Of a stretch of DNA of 64,000 bases, positions 33,801 through 45,200 are shown in pieces. The notes under the pieces were generated by a model. That model ran no database searches. It saw only the letters and a program-made list of their open reading frames with translations, and was not told the DNA's origin. Origin of the DNA: Linanthus parryae (taxonomy: Eukaryota > Streptophyta > Magnoliopsida > Ericales > Polemoniaceae); the NCBI GenBank assembly GCA_023055425.1, contig JALGPY010000005.1, positions 3,745,501 to 3,809,500 on the forward strand. Reading direction: 5' to 3'. The position numbers and the translations under genes were made by a program. Each line of letters begins with the position of its first letter. Positions within the stretch are counted from its first letter, which is position 1.

Positions 33801-36800
33801 GATCATCTTTGTGATTTAACTCCACATTCTTCTTGGTTGAACTTTGAAGCAATGCATGAGCAGGATTTCTTAACCCCACCCCGCCCAACTAATATTTTTG
33901 ATCTACATGTGCAAGTTTTGCACTTAGGTAGATTGAGAGAGAGTTGGGTTAACATAGTGGGCTGAGAGTTTGGAGAAAGGGGACATGCATGAGCTAGAGT
34001 ATCCTTTAGGGAGGGGCTCAGACGGAGTAATGAATGTAACTTCTAGAAAAGGGGTGATTTACAGGTCAGACTTGTCCGAGACGAAATCAACTCTGAATTT
34101 TCTGTGGTACAGTCAAATCTGTGCTAAGAAGACCTGCCTGCTGCCAGCTTCGTTAGCGCTGAGGCTGCTGTTGTCGTTTGTGAATATTTTAATTGTGTTG
34201 CTTTCTGAAATAGCCACATTGCCGCATGAGATTCCTCTCCTTCTTTGAAAATGCTCGCTGATTATCCATGTAGCTCTATAAACCTCTAATTGAACTACAG
34301 TACTCAAATCACTGGTGAATACACTTGGTGGGAAAACTCGGACATTCAAGTTAAAGTTTGATTTGGATCTCTCCTTTTCGGGGTTAGTCAGCTAAGATCT
34401 TTTCACCCCGGAGACGATTTTCTTTGGGGTTTGACATCTGAGGCAGTTTCTTGGACGTTATCAGCCGAGTTGGCGGATAGATCCAATTAGGGATATCATG
34501 GTTCAGCAGTCAATCTTGTATTTCAACTTATAATTCTCGCCTCTCATTTGGTTCACCCAAAGAGGTATATTCATATCGAACTGAGTCAAATCAGCTTCAG
34601 AGCTACGTGGCAACGAAAGCACTCATTTTGTATTCCTATTGAACTGATTCAATTTGGTTTTATGTTAGTCGACATGGAGGCCGTATCCTACGTAGGCGCT
34701 TAATGAGGAAGTACAGAGAAAATAAGAAAGTCCCTATATTTAGTGTTCATATACTTAGAAAAGGTATATGATAGAGTGCGAGCCAGTGTGGATAGTCTTG
34801 GACAAAACGGGGTACATATTCAATATATTAAGGTGATTAAGGGCACATGCAAGGGACCGGTCGTTAGCGTGAGGATGGTGGGACGAGATACGAGAGAAAC
34901 TCCTAGAACATTTGGTTGCCACAATGGTGGGCGTTTAGTCTAACATGTTCTCTTTGGTAATGGATAAGGTTAGAAGGAGTATGCGGGATGATATCCCCTG
35001 GTGCATGTTTTTTGCTGATTTAGTTTAGATTGATAAATAAGGAGTGGGCTAGACGGTAAGTTAGAATTATGGGTTGATAATTTAGAATATAAATAGTTTT
35101 GGATTAGTCCGACCAAAAAAAAGTATATACAATGGAACTTTAGTGGCCATCGGACTGTAACAGAGAAAAGATGTGCCACAGGCAGATTATTTTAATTATC
35201 TTTGGTCAATTCTACAAGTGATGGAAAGAGATAGACGGTGATATTACCCATAGGATAAAAGCCAGGTGGATGAAATGGAGGAGTGCATCTGCAATGTTGT
35301 TGACTGTATGATCACGGTTAGGTTGAAGGGTTGGGCGATAAAGAAAATATATATCAGAAAGCGGCTGTAGCAGAAATGAAAATGCGGCTGATGAGTGGTG
35401 TAACTAGGAAATGTAGGATACATGATGACACATTAAAAGGCAAAAATCGGTCTACTCCCTCAAACTATCACTTTGAAGGCAAGAAACAACTCCAAACTTC
35501 TATTTCAACAATTTTAACCCTGAACTATCATTATGTCATAAAAATTGGCCGCTTCGTCGATCTTTAGAATATTCTCTCGATTTTAACTGTTAGTAGTTTA
35601 TTTTATCTATTCTCTATTGCAAGATATATTGACTGTTTAACTGAAAGATCGGTATACCCTTCTTTTATCTCTCCTCGTCCTGCAATTTAACCTACGTCAG
35701 TACGTCCCTTGTTCAAACTCTCTGATGCAAAGAGCACTTTTCTTGCCAACGATGTGCTGGTAGCCACACAGAACCTGAATAATTCTCGGTTCTCTCTTGC
35801 AAGCCATAACCAAAAACACTGGTGATTCAACACAATTGTTGCCGTTCGCGCCACAACCCGCAACAGTCGTAACTACATAACCATTATACCCGTCACCTTC
35901 AACCTAATTTTTCTAGCAAACAGAAAACCAGACAGCCGACCTCGACCACCAACACCAAATCCTCATAACTTGTATTAATTTTTTCTCAACACCACGGTCA
36001 GTATGCAACAAGATTGAAATGGCTACGCGGTCGGAGGCACTTCAATTGACGAAAATCATTGTATACGGGAAGAAATTAAACTAATTCCGTTCTCTTGAAT
36101 GTGAGGCGTTCTTGATTGTTCTCTTTTTCTTTCTATTTTTCTTTCCAGTTGTTTTGGTAATGCTTTGCTTTCCAGAACACTGCATTTTGATGCCAAAAGC
36201 AGCGTTTCATGGGTTTGGTAAAATTTTATTCCGCTTTCCCACGGCAGGTTTGGCAGGGGTTGCTTTTCCGAACCTGCTTTTTGATAATTTGTATCCATGC
36301 CATAGCAATAAGTCCCAAAATTATCTATCTCATAGCATTGTTTATTACATCAGGTATTTTTTTTAAAAAAACTACCATTGTGGTAGGGTGGTATAAACCC
36401 CGCTTTTATTACAATTAACCAGGCTTCCAACCCAAAACAACAAGTGGGGGGACATAAACCTAATTCACAAGTGATACAGCAAACACGTAACAGCAAGACT
36501 TAAAACACGAAGTAAACCTATCAAACACCAGCTACCAAACAAGACTTAACAGATCTAAAAGAACTAAACACGCATCTTCCTCTCGTCTTCAAGAAATCTT
36601 ATCAGAAACCAAGGGGGATGCACTGTATACTCAGTCGCCGCTTCGTGATCTTCAAGTCCTTTTGTTTCCAGAGAATTCGCCGAGTCATTGCCTTCCCTCT
36701 TTATAAATTTGACAACACTCTTCAAATTGGTTTTGATGAGCAGCCGAAGCTCTGCCAAAGTGCCAATATATCTTCCCACTCATTCCTCCAAACTTGAGAG

Positions 36801-37865
36801 GCATGAAATCTTCTGAAAAGATTGAGAGGATCAGTCTCAAAGACGATGTTTCCCGTAGCAAGATTCATATTTGACATCAAACGAGCAGAATTGAAAATTC
36901 TAAAACAATAATTACCAAACACCAAAATTTGAAAGTGCTTTTTGACAGTAGGTTATATATGAAGTTTACCAAACAATTTTTATGTGGATTTCCACAGCAG
37001 CTTTCTGAAGGTCTCACCGTTGCTCAAGGTCTCACCGTTACCGTACTTCCTGGACAGAAGCTTTCTAAAATGCCGTAAATTCCCAAACTAGCTCTTAATT
37101 TGTTAACTAACGGCCTGGTGATTGATTGATTTGGATTTGAGGCAGTGTTTAAGAATTGAAGGGGTTGGCTGTGGTGGTTGTGATGTTTGGTACGGGTTAT
37201 AGTGGTCGTGATGGTGATGGGGGCAGAGGTAGTGGGGTGGTCACTGTTCTCGCTCTACTTCATTTAGAATGATTATGGAGCTTTTGGAGAGTGAGGTAGA
37301 CGAGGTGGAAAAAAAGGGAGATCCCTTTAAGGTTTGTGTTATACATTGAGGGAGATAGTAACACAGGGCGAACGTCAGAGGATGACGGAGATGAGAATAA
37401 CAATGGTGGTGGAGATTGGTGGAGGGTCAACTATAATAGTGATGGTAAGTTGGTCTTCTCAGTTAATGACTATATATTTTTATTATTACAACCAGATAAG
37501 TTAAATTATTCAAGGCTGCAATTGTTGGAAGGCCAATTTTCGAGATTGGAATGATAATTTAGGCTTGAAAATGACCGGAATTGAAGTTCCTGGTTATTTT
37601 TGACTTACAAAGTGATAGTTTAACAGAGTAAAATTAAATTTTGAATCCCCGCCCATGCTTCAAAGAACTCGTCTTGAAGTTAATTCTAGAGTTTAACTGT
37701 GCTTGAATCCAAATCCATTCTTATGTTTGTATGCTAATACAGCTGAATTACAAGCATATTCCCATTTCTGATTTTGTTTTTGCTGGTCTATTTCCTATGG
37801 TCTTTGCAGACAAGAAGGATGAGAAGAGTTCGAAGCAGAATGCATGTTCGTGCACCATACTTTGA
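30882..37865 (+). CDS. MUB: Membrane-anchored ubiquitin-fold protein (MUB), three coding exons
   Basis: Coding exons are 30882-31014, 32634-32804 and 37810-37865 (360 nt, 119 residues). All introns are GT-AG and the phases join cleanly at WPK|DKS and KKT|DKK. The protein opens MAQDEDPIELKFRIFDGTDI, a beta-grasp ubiquitin-like fold. It continues with KLIHAGKVLENGKTL and VITMHVVVQPPV, and ends NACSCTIL. The last four residues are a CaaX box with prenyl Cys116; the final Leu favours geranylgeranylation, and Cys114 is a likely palmitoylation site. Family members sit on the plasma membrane and bind group VI ubiquitin E2 enzymes. The length is that of the family. Intron 2 is 5 kb and holds LINE fragments (34740-35430, 36358-36900). 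Leader exon and promoter are only partly defined. Which Arabidopsis MUB it matches best is undecided. Confidence 0.93.
34740..35430 (+). pseudogene. LINE reverse-transcriptase fragment in MUB intron 2
   Basis: Reading frames give FIYLEKVYDRV, GVHIQYIKVIKGTCKG and, further on, a degraded catalytic region WCMFFADLV (FADD expected). Then come DVTHRIKA-like and MKWRSASA segments. These are the palm and thumb of a plant LINE reverse transcriptase. Stops and frameshifts throughout show it is dead. It lies in the sense direction of the host intron. Neither insertion end nor TSD was found. Confidence 0.75.
36358..36900 (-). mobile_element. LINE 3' fragment (RNase H tail) in MUB intron 2
   Basis: The minus strand encodes NIVFETDPLNLFRRF, WRNEWEDILALW, and in another frame VKFIKREGNDSANSLETKGL followed by PPWFL. 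This is the RNase H domain and C-terminal end of a plant LINE ORF2. A short T run near 36358-36364 may be the remains of the poly-A tail. It is 5' truncated and frameshifted. Confidence 0.65.
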
Positions 37866-38266
37866 CCGCAGAAGAAGAAAGGCTCTTCTTTGCTGCTACA
37901 TTCTGTGCTCACAGGGCGAAGATGTTTCCCGTTCCAAGTCTTCTTTGCTTTATTTTACACTTGTAATATATAATCTTCTCTGTATAACATTGTAAGTGTC
38001 ACCCAAGGTTTTTGCAGGTTGTATGTTACAACTACTTTGCAATTGCTGTTGACGAGGTTGTAATAATTTTTTTGTTCTTCTTCTTACTGGTAAATCAGAT
38101 CTGTTTCTAATACACGGGTTTCCCTGTTGCCAGCTTTGTGTCAAAAGGTATCATCTTCTTATCTGTTATTCGAATTTGATATCGAACTCCATACCCGATT
38201 TCTTTTTGCTGATCCTGTTTATCCGGCTACTGTTATCAATTTGATACAATTTCTTCCCTTACGTTT

Positions 38267-38775
38267 GATGAAAAGGCACTTCCACTCCTAGTTTGTGAAA
38301 GGACACTTTCACCCACCACTTCAGTGTGCCAAATTTCAGAATACGTGCTCACTGACGTTTTGGTCTGTCATTGATAAAACTTCTTAAGACAAATTTACCA
38401 TCGAAAGTGCCTTTTACCCTTTGTGTGTAAAAGACATTTTCACAGTTTCAGTGAAAGGCACTTTCACCCCCACTAGTTTGGAAAATGATACTTTTACCCC
38501 TTCAGTGTGCCGAACTTGAAATAATTTACACTCTCTGATTGTGACGCCTTAGTCTAGGAGTAAGGTCTGTCAGTGAAAATAATTTTAGAGACATACTCGA
38601 CCCTCATACCATTGGGTAATCTTTACAATTTTCATAGCATGAGGGTTAATTTGTCTCAAAAATTATTTTTTACTGACAGTTCTCAATTGCAGACGAAGTG
38701 TAACAATACGGGGTGTGAGTTTTTTGAAGTTCGGCACACTGGAGGGGTGAAAGTGTCTTTTACCCTTTGTTTTAG
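38267..38775. repeat. Inverted/direct repeat cluster, MITE-like
   Basis: CTTTTACCCCTTCAGTGTGC near 38492 is the inverted partner of GCACACTGGAGGGGTGAAAG near 38731. Related direct words (GGCACTTTCACCC, AAGTGCCTTTTACCC) recur from 38267. This looks like overlapping degenerate MITEs downstream of the MUB gene. Ends and TSDs are unresolved. Confidence 0.5.
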
Positions 38776-40009
38776 GGACTACCGGTACTGATTGGGAGTT
38801 TGGGACTGGAGTAAGCATATCGTCATTGCTTACCTCTTAAACCCCAGAATCAAACATGTTCACATTGATAGCGACAGTGATTAAGTTGAATTAGGTCATT
38901 AATACAACCATTCCCAGTCTACTTTTGTTGATTCCAGAAGAGGTCGCTGTCCACTAGTTGTATCCTAATTTCCAGATCAGACAATTTCATTTTGGTTTTG
39001 TGTTTAGGTGCGATTTGAAAGAATTATGCAGATTAGGCTTTCGTTATGACCCATCTTAAACCATATTCGTGATGGTTTGTTTTCGTTATATTTCACGATA
39101 ACACGTCACCGTGCCAGTTTAGTTTGCACAGTGCTTGTTCATTTCTCAAACCTTGATCAGATATCCTACTTACAATTTGCCACTTTTGTTAGTGTTTAAT
39201 TTGATTTGCAGTGCGACTTTTTTTGCTAATTGTGTTTGTTTACATATATCGTCTCTCTACACATAAAGGTGAAACACATTTTTTCACTTTAATTGTAATT
39301 GCCTGACATTTTTCGCAACAATTAGTAATTATGTGCATAATTGTAATTGTCTGACATTTTTCTCAACAATTAGTAACTCTGTGCAGTACTGCAATAGAAG
39401 ATCCTCATTTGCGATAATATCGATAAAGCGATGAAAGCAAAACATCAATCTCTTTCTCTGCCTCGTGAACTCTGAATAAATCATCAATGAACCCTTAATT
39501 AACCCTTCAAACACCAAATCGACCACGCAACACCATTTACCAAATCGAATCACTATAAAAAGTTTAGGAGGTTTTGTGCAGTTAAGTTTAGGAGATTTGT
39601 CCTTGATAGTTGCTGGTAGAAACTTGCTGAAGTTTGAAGTTTGTAGAAACGAGTCAGGAGGAGTTAGTAGTTTTTATAAAGTAATTGAGCGATTTATAAT
39701 TAACTTAAACCTTGGGTTGCTTATTTTTTTTTTGAAAAGTTTTTTTTTTTTTTTTGAAAAGGTGGGTTGCTTATTTGAATTCATAAAGTTTTTACTTGGA
39801 GACCAAGTAGAATTAGGCCAAGAAAGTCGGCACGTGTGGCTGTTCATCAATCAGTATCACGGTAAGAGTCTTTTCTTATATCCACTTTTTCTTTTCTCTT
39901 TACTTTTAAATTTCTTTCATTTTTCCATTTGCAAAAAAATATTTGTATATAAAGGCTATATGAAACAATTCTTTGCTTTTTTATATGAAACAATTCTTTG
40001 CTTTTTTCC

Positions 40010-40400
40010 TTTTTTTTTTATTTTTAGAAGAAAAGCAGCTTGTTATTAATGTGTAAAATTGGGTGCAATCGATCCTACAACATCATTTCGCAAAAACTGA
40101 CTGACCCAATTTGGAGAACTACCTAGTCATACATATTCGTTTGCAAAAGATAATCCAAACTTTGCAAACTCGTGAGCCACGGTGTTCGTGGAACGATGAC
40201 TATAGGTTAAAAAAAAACTTCCTCAAAACGCCGGGTAAATGCACCAATTTCACGTTAGATATCACCATTATCTGACATATCATGGCCAATAATGTCTCTG
40301 CTGTTAATTCCGTCGATGATACATTTTGCATTGGATTCAACAATAATCCTAAGAACATAGTAGTACTATTATCACCATTTACAAAATATAAATGAATAAA
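40010..40400 (-). mobile_element. LINE 3' fragment upstream of the B-box gene
   Basis: On the minus strand the DNA encodes pieces of an RNase H domain (IIESNTKCIIDGIN) and a C-terminal stretch SSPNWVSQFLRNDVVGSIAP. A run of A (T at about 40010-40018) follows. It is 5' truncated with frameshifts, and lies about 330 bp before the start codon of the B-box gene, so it may overlap promoter DNA. Confidence 0.65.
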
Positions 40401-40726
40401 AGAATTATCCTTTTTCAAGAAAAATGATTAAAATTTTCAAGAAAAAATGAAATTTTTGTAGTGATTATTTTTGTAAATGAAATCTCCTTTTTCTTTTTTG
40501 TTGTCAATTCCTTTTGAACCGTTTGACAAAAAAAATAAAAATAAAAATAAAAATAAAATAAATCCTTTTGAACCCTTTTGGCTTTTGGAGCCAACTACTT
40601 TTTCTTTTCTTGATTTACAAAACCCAAATTCAAATAAATCATTTAAATCTCCAAGACTCATCTTTCCAAAACCCTCCCCAACTTCTTCTCTGTTCCTCCT
40701 CTGTTTTCTCCAATCAGTGACCAAAC

Positions 40727-41323
40727 ATGTCAAATTCACCTCAACCCACCAAACAAAACCCACCAATCAACCAAACCCACAACCGCAAATGCGATTTCTG
40801 CGAACTAACCACAGCTCTACTATACTGCAGAGCCGATTCAGCCAAGCTCTGCTTCTCTTGCGACCGACAAGTCCACTCCACCAACCACCTCTTCACCAAG
40901 CACACCCGCAACCACCTCTGCGACGCCTGCCACTCCTCCGCCGCCTCCATCTTCTGCTCCACCGAAAACGCCGTCGTTTGCAGCAACTGCGACTGGGAAA
41001 GACACAGCCTTTCGTCGGAAAACACCCTCCATGACCGGAGGCCTCTGGAGGGCTTCAGTGGGTGTCCTTCGGTGGATGAGATTCTGGGTTTTATTGGGTT
41101 TGAGGATTTGAGCAAAAAAGGCCTAATTGGTGATGGGTCTTTGGGTTTTGGGTTTGGGCTTGATGGGTCAGATGGGTATTGTGATTTGTTTGTGTGGGAG
41201 ACTCCTGCTGTTGTAAGTCTTGATGATCTGATTCTTCCTGATGATTCTAGGCAGAATTTCCAGGCTATGGGGGTTCCTCCCTTGCCTAAGGTTAGTATAC
41301 TAATCCACTTTTTTTTTTTCTTT

Positions 41324-41373
<50 letters not shown>

Positions 41374-42225
41374 TGTCATTTCCTTCGAATCATGTTTAAT
41401 TCTTACTAGGGGATTGGCCGTGCCCGAGGGCACTACCCAAAAAACACATTTCATAATCGATTTTGCTGGAGGAGAGATGAAAATGACGTCCCCGGTAATT
41501 TTATATGATATTACGTAAATTAATCCGAGAGAGGGTAAATTTTCAAGTAAGTGGGTAGTTAAGGGCATCTCCAACCCCATGAGGGGAGGGGGAGGGGGAA
41601 GGGGAAAATCGTATAAAAATGAGGTTCATGTCCAACCCCATGGGGGGAGGGGGAGGGGGAGGGGGTGCTATGGGGATAAATTTTGTCTTGGGTGAGGGAT
41701 GGTTAGGGGTGATTTCCCCATGGACATCCCCTCCCCCTCCCCCTACATGGAATGATTAATTAATTGAATATTTGATAATTTTAATTACACATACTAATAT
41801 TTTATGAATATATTATTTATTTTATTATTATGATTAATAAATTTTGTTTTTTATTATTTAATAAAATTAATAATGTATTCACTATTGTTGGAAAGTATAT
41901 TTACGAAAAACAGATTCGGAAAAGCTTATTTGGAAGTCCTTGTGGAAGTTCGGCCACTGTGTCTAAACAAGAATTCAATCCTTTCAACTAACGAAAGAAC
42001 TATTTTATGTAATCGTTGTTAGGTTGGTTTATTTCAATTTGTGTGTTTTATCGCTCTACTCCTTGCATTTTTGTATTAGTGTTTAATTTTATTTCTTGTA
42101 ATGACGACTTTTTCGTACTTGTAATCGTTATTTTTTCGATTAAAAGTTTTGTTTGTTAATATTATTTTAATTATTATTAGTATTATTATCATTTTTATTA
42201 TTATTAACATCTTTTTTTGTGTGTA

Positions 42226-42264
<39 letters not shown>

Positions 42265-45200
42265 TGGTAAACAATTTTGCATTTACTTTTTTTAGTATTA
42301 ATAATTCATTTTTAAATCATTAAATATATATTATAAATTAATTTTTTGGGTGGGGGGAAAAGAAATGGGTTGGAGACGATTAGTAGTTTGGCGGAAGGGG
42401 AGGGGGAGGGGGAGGGGGAAAATGGTGGGCCCGTGAGGGGAGGGGGAGGGGGAGGGGGAGGTGAGGGGAGGGGGAAAAAGCAATGGGTTGGAGATGCTCT
42501 AAGTAGTACATAGTTATGTGGGTGGTAGGTGAGATCTAAGGGCTGAAGCTGATTTATTTAATTTAAAGGTTCAAAAGCCATAAATTAGTTAAACATGCTG
42601 TTTTATAGAATAGATGATTCTTGAGTTGGGATTTTGATAAAGTTGAGATTTTTAAGAAGTGGTGATAATGTGATATGTTCTTTTGAAATGGATTGGTTCA
42701 TAAGGTTCTACTGCTGCTACTTGTTTTGTGTCCTGTTGTTTTCTCCACATGCCATGTCTCTAATTCTCATGATTTTTGAATTGGGAATTTGATAAAGTTT
42801 GGGTTTTTAAGAAGTGGTGATATGTTCTTTGAACATGGGATTGGTTCCTAGGGTTCTACTGCTACTTGATTTTGCTCTTCTTCATGTCTTGTACAATTTG
42901 ACTAAGATATGTTGTGGCTTTGGCAGAGAAAATGTGCTCTTGTGTTATTAGAAATGTCTTGTTGGGTTGGTTGATTAGTTAGTTTTTGAATTATGGTTAA
43001 TTTGATCTTACCTCAAGGTCGGCGATGGATGTATTCATCACGGGCACTTAAAACATTATACTTGTTGAGAAGTCCCACATCGGACATTCAAGAAGAAGAA
43101 ACATAGTTAATAAGTCTTTTGGGCTACTCCCCTCATAGCCAATTGGTTTTGAGGTGGAATCCCGTGGATTCTTAACATGGTATCAGATCAAGGGCTCGCA
43201 CACGTGAATGGTCTAACAACCCATGTGCTCACCGCCACCCGCAGACAAAAAGAAACGTGTAGGCTAAAGAATGAAACACGTGAGGGGCGTGTTGAGAAGT
43301 CCCACAAAGAATGACACACGTGGGGGGGCGTGTTGAGAAGTCCCACATCGGACATTCAAGAAGAAGAAACATAATTAAAAAGTCTCTTGTGCTACTCCCC
43401 TCGTAGCCAATTGGTTTTGAGGTGGAACCCCTTGGGTTCTTAACAATACTATGCAATTATTGTTTCTCTTTGGAATTCTTGGACCGTGTTATTCTGAGAT
43501 GGGATTGGTTCCAAGGGTTATACGGCTTCTTTTTTTGTGTCCTGCGGTTGATTCACATGCCATGTCTCTAGTTTTCATGATTCTTCAGTTGGGAGTTTGA
43601 TAAAGTTGAGATTTTCAAAGTGATGATATATGTTCTTTTGACATGGGATTGGTTCCTTGGTTTCCGCTGCTACTCGATTTTGCTCATCTTCATCTCTTGT
43701 ACAATTTGACTAAGATATGTTGTGGCTTTGGGAGGGATAACTTCCCCTTGAGTTATTAGAAAATGTCTTGTTCGTTAGGTTGATTAGTTAGTTTTTTGAA
43801 TTGTGGTTCATGTGATCTTACCTCAAGGTCAATGGGGACATTAAACATTATACTACGCAATTATTGTTTCTCTTTTGAATTCTTGGACCATGTTATTCTG
43901 GTTCAGCTCTTCTTGTTTGCTGATGAATCACATCTGCCATTTTCTTTTTAGAATAATGCTAAGGATCTTATTAAACTCGTGCTAGAATGGGATTTGATTC
44001 TGAGCTTATTGTTTGTGAATTAGAATCGCAAAGCTGCCTGTGGGCAATACAAGGAGGAGATACTCAACCAGCTTCGTGCAATGGCAATCTCGGAGCCTAA
44101 TCTCAATGATGGTCAAGAAGAAGATTTCGAATCCCTTATGCAGTTCAAAACTCCAGCAAGCGGACGAGACTTGCAGTTACGAGATACTCGTGTGAAGTCT
44201 AATCACAGCAGAGAATCAACTGCATTTTGGTCTTCTGAGGTACTTTATGTCTCTCCTCTTTAAATGATTTCATGTGGTTTCCTGCCCTCCTATTAGAGCT
44301 TGTTTGTTTTCTGGCCGTCAGAAATAGATTATTTCATCCCAAAGTCAGGCATAAACCAATCTAACCGGGAAGCTCCATGTGCTGTTTTACTTTTACCTAA
44401 GGCTGCAACTCGGGCAGGCGGGACGAGTTGGCACCCTTGTCCTAGCCCAAGTCCGAGTTGAGTCCAGGCTGCCCAAGGTTGCGTAAGAATAATGGGGCTG
44501 TTTGGATGAGCTCGGTGAAGCAGTGGCGGATGTAAGTAGAGCAATGTGGGGGCTATAGCCCCCACTCAAGTCTTTGAAATTATAATTTTTACTCGTGTTT
44601 TGTTCATTAAATTTATTTTAGCCCCCACTCAGCTTAGGTAATAACCCCACTGCTTAGGTTTTTTATCAAAATATTATAGTTTCAAAATTTAGCCCCCACT
44701 GAGGTAAATTCTGGATCGCCCCTGCGGTGACTTGAGCTTTTAGCTAATAAGCACCTTTAATCATGGGTGTTTGGATAGTGGTCGATTATTGTAGATTATT
44801 GGTAAATTTGAGAGCAATTCGGAAGCCTGACGAGAAAAAAGGGTTCCGAATGATTTTTTTAAACTAAATTTCGGAACTCTAAACAGAAAACGAGGTTTTC
44901 AGATATCTATTGTAATATTATTGTTATTATTGTATTACCATGAAAATGGAAAAGTTATAATAAATGAAAACTTATGAAAATCCGGAGAAAAAAAACAGAA
45001 CCCTTCTCTTAATCCAGAGATCCGTTTCTCTAAAATCCGGAATTCTTCCAGAGAGTGTTGCAAATCCAGATGGGAGTTCTGGATTTATGAGAGGTTTGAC
45101 AAAAAAATTGACATTTCTGTTTGTCTCGCTTTTAGCTCTGCCAAACAACACCAATGTTCAACCCGTCCAAACCCAAAATTGATCAATACAGGTTCGGGCT

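Noticed and set aside
35451..37640. Possible long MITE with ends AAACTATCACTTTG and CAAAGTGATAGTTT
   Set aside because: The ends are inverted but 2 kb apart with a LINE fragment between. No TSD was found, so I could not call one element.
40741..41580. Minus-strand ORF of 279 codons
   Set aside because: It is antisense to the first exon of the B-box gene and reads through a poly-T/GT tract; the plus-strand B-boxes are clear.
42217..42282. GT/AT microsatellite as a CRISPR or satellite array
   Set aside because: Simple dinucleotide repeats inside a MITE; there are no spacer-repeat units anywhere in the window.
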